The position numbers and the translations under genes were made by a program. DNA of 64,000 nucleotides, taken from CALJDF01 sp038121105. GTDB taxonomy: Bacteria; Pseudomonadota; Alphaproteobacteria; SHVP01. Below are positions 61,038 through 64,000 of this stretch, one piece after another (the first letter of the stretch is position 1; every line of letters begins with the position of its first letter). The stretch is from the NCBI GenBank assembly GCA_038121105.1, contig JAYONB010000001.1, positions 124,001-188,000 of the forward strand, written 5' to 3'. The notes under the pieces are model-generated. The model searched no databases. It was given only the letters and a program-made list of their open reading frames with translations, and was not told where the DNA came from.

Positions 61038-62292
61038 AATTACCTTTGCCGTGGCGTGTTTCGCTTTCCTAACCGGTGCGGTGCAACAAAGCGCGGCACA
61101 GTCCGTTCAGACCATTGCGGCGGTCGTCAACGACGAGATCATCTCGAATTTCGATCTGGATCAGCGAATTCGGCTCGTTATTTCCAGCTCAGGCGCGGAG
61201 CCTAGCGCTCGATTGGCCAACCAACTGAAGTCGCAGGTTCTGACAGGCCTGATAAACGAGCGCCTGCAGATCCAAGAAGCGCGGCGCCTCAATATCGACG
61301 TAACCGAAGATGAGATAACTGGCGCGGTCGGGTTTATCGAAGAACAGAACGGGATGGAGAAAGGGAATCTCGCGCGCGTCCTCGAGTCGCAAGGCGCATC
61401 AATCGTCACACTCCGCGATCAACTCCGCGCCCAAATTTCTTGGAGCAAAGTCATCTCGCGGCGCCTCCGTCCTCGGGTTGTCGTCGGCAAAGACGAGGTC
61501 GATACGCTGGTCACGCGACTTAAGAAAAGCGGACGCGTGGAACACCTTACGAGCGAGATTTTCCTGTCCTTTCGCGACCAGAACGCCGCCGTTCGTGAAG
61601 ATGTCATTGCTAACGCCCGTACGCTCATCGGTCAGCTACAAGATGGCGCCTCCTTCCCCATTCTGGCACAGCAGTTTTCGCAATCCGTTTCGGCCGCCGA
61701 CGGTGGGGATCTCGGTTGGATTACAAGTGCCGAATTGCCTGACGCCGCGGGAGCCGCACTTGAGACTTTGACGGTCAATGAAGTCAGTTCGCCCATCAGC
61801 ACCCGTGACGGCGTCTATATCTTGCTTGTTAAGGAACGAAGACGCTTTGCCAGCGTGGATCCAGAGCAAGTTACCGTCGCGCTCAAGCAGATATTCGTCC
61901 CCCTCAAGGCCGACGCCGACGACGACTCGATCGGAAGCCAAATGGCCCTGGCGCGAACCGTCGCCGGAACAGTACGCGGCTGCGACGACTTTGAAGCACT
62001 GGCGCAGGAAATGGGCTCCGATGAGTCAGGAGATTTGGGAAGGATCAAGGTCTCCGATACCCCAGCTCAATTCCGCGAGACGATCCTCGCCCTCGACGTC
62101 GGCGAAGCCAGCCAGCCTGTCCGAACGGACACCGGCATTCATGTCTTCATGGTCTGCGAACGCGTGCAGCCTGAAGCACCTGAGCCTGACCGTCGCGCGA
62201 TCGAGAACTCGATCGGCCAAGCGCGTCTTTCGATGCTCGCACGCCGCTACCTTCGCGATCTCCGGCGCGACGCCGTCGTGGATATTCGCTGA
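61027..62292 (+). CDS. surA: Periplasmic chaperone/peptidyl-prolyl isomerase SurA
   Basis: A 421-residue periplasmic folding factor: a signal peptide (MKRRITFAVACFAFLTG, cleavage AAQ-S), a SurA N-terminal domain (AAVVNDEIISNFDLDQRIRL) and two parvulin-type isomerase domains (about 180-280 and 290-390; ADGGDLGWI, then SGDLGRIKVSD). It guides outer-membrane proteins, notably LptD, to the Bam complex. GTG 61027 starts a clean signal; a TTG eight codons earlier would add a non-signal extension. Its stop overlaps the pdxA ATG (TGATG). Confidence 0.93.
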   Translation: MKRRITFAVACFAFLTGAVQQSAAQSVQTIAAVVNDEIISNFDLDQRIRLVISSSGAEPSARLANQLKSQVLTGLINERLQIQEARRLNIDVTEDEITGAVGFIEEQNGMEKGNLARVLESQGASIVTLRDQLRAQISWSKVISRRLRPRVVVGKDEVDTLVTRLKKSGRVEHLTSEIFLSFRDQNAAVREDVIANARTLIGQLQDGASFPILAQQFSQSVSAADGGDLGWITSAELPDAAGAALETLTVNEVSSPISTRDGVYILLVKERRRFASVDPEQVTVALKQIFVPLKADADDDSIGSQMALARTVAGTVRGCDDFEALAQEMGSDESGDLGRIKVSDTPAQFRETILALDVGEASQPVRTDTGIHVFMVCERVQPEAPEPDRRAIENSIGQARLSMLARRYLRDLRRDAVVDIR

Positions 62293-63305
62293 TGGCTGCG
62301 GCCTTCGCTCCGGCGACGGCCGTGACGATGGGCGATCCCGCCGGCATCGGCATCGAGATCACGCTTAAGGCATGGTCACGACGCCAAGAAGCGGGTCTCG
62401 GACCTTTTTTTCTAGTCGCCGACGTTGACGCCGTTCGCCGCGAAGCCGCCGAGACCGGCATTTCGGTGCCCATCACGCCGCTGGAAAACCCCGGCGCAGC
62501 ATCGGCAGCGTTCGCTAACGCACTGCCCGTGCTACACCGCCCCCTGACCGGTCGGATCGTCGCGGGAACGCCAGATCCGGCACATGCTCCAGCCATCCTT
62601 GGGGCCATCGATACAGCAACAGACCTTACGACAGAGGGCCGCGCCAATGCGCTGGTAACCAACCCAATCCACAAGGAGACCCTCATCCAGGCTGGCTTTC
62701 GCTTTAGCGGACACACAGACTACCTGGGGCACCTCGCGGGTGGCCTTTCTTCGGTCATGATGTTGGTTTCGCAAGATCTGAGGGTCGTTCCCGCCACCGT
62801 TCACACCGGGCTACGTGAAGCGATCGATTCGCTTACCTCCGATTTGCTGGTCGACTGCGGAAAAACAACGGCGCAGTCGTTGCGTGAAGATTTCGGTATT
62901 TTGTCGCCACGAATCGTTATGACCGGCCTCAACCCGCACGCCGGAGAGGGCGGCGTTTTCGGGTTTGAAGAAAAGCTTATCATTGCTCCGGCAGTCGAGC
63001 GTTTGCGCGCTGAAGGCATCACCATTCGCGGCCCCCTCGCCGCAGACACCCTGTTTCATCCCGCCGCAAGGGCAACCTACGACGCCGCAATTTGCATGTA
63101 TCACGACCAAGCGCTGATCCCGATCAAGACTCTCAACTTCGCGCATGCGGTGAATACGACGCTTGGCCTACCTTTCGTGCGCACCTCGCCGGACCACGGG
63201 ACCGCGCTTGATATTGCTGGAACCAACTGTGCCGACCCTTCAAGCCTTATCGAGGCCATTCGTCTCGCCCAAACAATGGCCGACAATCGTGGCCATCCCG
63301 CGTGA
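62292..63305 (+). CDS. pdxA: 4-hydroxythreonine-4-phosphate dehydrogenase
   Basis: A 337-residue dehydrogenase of the DXP-dependent pyridoxal-5-phosphate pathway. Signatures are TMGDPAGIGIEITLKA, VTNPIHKETLIQAGF, GHTDYLGHL, GLNPHAGEGG, MYHDQALIPIK and TSPDHGTALDIAG, including the metal-binding histidines. It is coupled to surA at the start and to rsmA at the end (GTGA). The surA-pdxA-rsmA order is widely conserved. Confidence 0.97.
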   Translation: MAAAFAPATAVTMGDPAGIGIEITLKAWSRRQEAGLGPFFLVADVDAVRREAAETGISVPITPLENPGAASAAFANALPVLHRPLTGRIVAGTPDPAHAPAILGAIDTATDLTTEGRANALVTNPIHKETLIQAGFRFSGHTDYLGHLAGGLSSVMMLVSQDLRVVPATVHTGLREAIDSLTSDLLVDCGKTTAQSLREDFGILSPRIVMTGLNPHAGEGGVFGFEEKLIIAPAVERLRAEGITIRGPLAADTLFHPAARATYDAAICMYHDQALIPIKTLNFAHAVNTTLGLPFVRTSPDHGTALDIAGTNCADPSSLIEAIRLAQTMADNRGHPA

Positions 63306-64000
63306 CTCCGACCACCGACCTACCCCCACTTCGAGAAGTCATCCGCCAGCATGGTTTGGATGCCCGACGCTCGCTCGGTCAACACTTTCTGCTCGACCTC
63401 AATTTGACAGCAAGGATCGCGCGTGCGGCCGAAATCACCGCGGGCCAAACCGTTTATGAGGTGGGACCAGGCCCAGGCGGCCTTACGCGCGCGCTCTTGT
63501 CCGCCGGTTCGCAGGTGGTCGCCGTTGAGACAGACTCCCGGTGCGTGGCGGCGCTCGACATGCTCGGCGCCTCCTTCCCCGGGAAGCTGACAGTCATCGA
63601 AGGGGACGCTCTGACGGTCGACGAGCCCACCTTGTTCGCCGACGGCGCGATCGTCGTGGCTAATTTGCCCTACAACATCTCGACCACGTTGTTGGTGAAG
63701 TGGCTGACGGCCGACACCTCCCCGTTTACCGACATGACGCTCATGTTTCAAAAGGAAGTCGCCGACCGAATTATCGCCGCACCCGGGAACAAGACTTACG
63801 GACGCCTCAGCGTCCTCGCCCAATGGCGATGCGAGGTCCGACGGGCATTCGATGTTCCGGCCCGCGCCTTTTTGCCACCGCCTAAAGTCGACTCCACGGT
63901 GGTTCGTTTGACGCCCCGTGCAAACCCGATCGACGTGAAAGCAGGCGATCTCGAAAGGGTTACGGCGGCTGCTTTCGGCCAACGTCGCAAGATGCTGCGG
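63302..64000 (+). CDS. rsmA: 16S rRNA dimethyladenosine transferase, cut by the window end
   Basis: The first 233 codons of RsmA/KsgA, which dimethylates A1518 and A1519 of 16S rRNA during small-subunit assembly. RRSLGQHFLLD, the SAM motif EVGPGPGGLT, ANLPYNIST (the catalytic NLPY) and FLPPPKVDS are intact. It starts at GTG 63302, overlapping the pdxA stop as GTGA, and runs in frame without a stop to the last base, so roughly 40 C-terminal residues lie outside the window. Confidence 0.95.
   Translation, partial: MTPTTDLPPLREVIRQHGLDARRSLGQHFLLDLNLTARIARAAEITAGQTVYEVGPGPGGLTRALLSAGSQVVAVETDSRCVAALDMLGASFPGKLTVIEGDALTVDEPTLFADGAIVVANLPYNISTTLLVKWLTADTSPFTDMTLMFQKEVADRIIAAPGNKTYGRLSVLAQWRCEVRRAFDVPARAFLPPPKVDSTVVRLTPRANPIDVKAGDLERVTAAAFGQRRKMLR

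Noticed and set aside
1..64000. tRNA, rRNA, CRISPR, IS element or prophage genes
   Set aside because: Reading the gaps between genes showed no cloverleaf, spaced direct repeats, transposase or integrase; all larger frames belong to chromosomal families.

Overview
The window is an unbroken stretch of housekeeping chromosome from a GC-rich alphaproteobacterium. I would place it in or near Rhodospirillales, but that is inferred from gene content and was not computed. Pointers are an NDUFA12-type complex I subunit, HdaA with an N-terminal clamp-binding motif, RNase E with a long acidic S1 insert, the prfB-PBP1A-amidase-rne order, an M23 peptidase-bactofilin pair, a B12-dependent NrdJ reductase, a fused ThiS-ThiG, and the DUF2155/DUF2147/DUF2066/DUF1499/DUF2277 families. 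I found no insertion sequence, prophage, CRISPR array, rRNA or tRNA. Genes are tightly packed, with many ATGA, TGATG and TAATG stop-start overlaps.

Layout. 1-6.3 kb: a cold-shock gene with terminator, a 59-residue basic protein, a diheme cytochrome c with DUF2277, and a minus-strand operon cysE-iscR-cysteine desulfurase-cysteine desulfurase-ferredoxin-TfoX-like. That operon has a promoter covered by a good IscR type 1 site. 6.3-16.6 kb: COG2945 hydrolase, anmK/tyrS (divergent), an AsmA-like giant, glnE, DUF1499, bcp. 16.6-26.3 kb: envelope and RNA genes, namely M23 peptidase plus bactofilin behind a promoter with five GANTC sites, prfB with its programmed +1 frameshift, PBP1A, amidase and rne.

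26.3-37.2 kb: aminotransferase, a GGT-like lipoprotein, M48-TPR protease, DsbA-like protein, ThiS-ThiG fusion, aroQ-accB-accC-aat, and the run NDUFA12-mlaD-methyltransferase-DUF2155, whose last gene seems to start at ATT. 37.2-42.7 kb: nrdJ behind a promoter carrying two perfect DnaA boxes and three NrdR-box-like sites about 30 bp apart, then an acyltransferase fused to a cyclic-nucleotide-binding domain. 42.7-50 kb: aspS, rnd, ppx, ppk1, sixA, DUF2147. 50-56.5 kb: hdaA, pgsA, DUF2066, purM, ndk, holC, pepA. 56.6-64 kb: lptF-lptG-lptD-surA-pdxA-rsmA, the last cut by the window end.

Themes. Envelope building is prominent: Lpt transport with its chaperone SurA, MlaD, AsmA-like protein, PBP1A, amidase, M23/bactofilin, BepA-like protease. 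A second theme is matching replication to nucleotide supply (HdaA, HolC, and NrdJ under apparent DnaA and NrdR control). A third is cysteine and Fe-S metabolism. I saw no wholly new multi-gene system. The most novel items are regulatory (GANTC array, NrdR/DnaA promoter, IscR site ahead of cysE) and architectural (ThiS-ThiG with a buried glycine tail, acyltransferase-cNMP fusion, two desulfurases and a ferredoxin without a scaffold gene).
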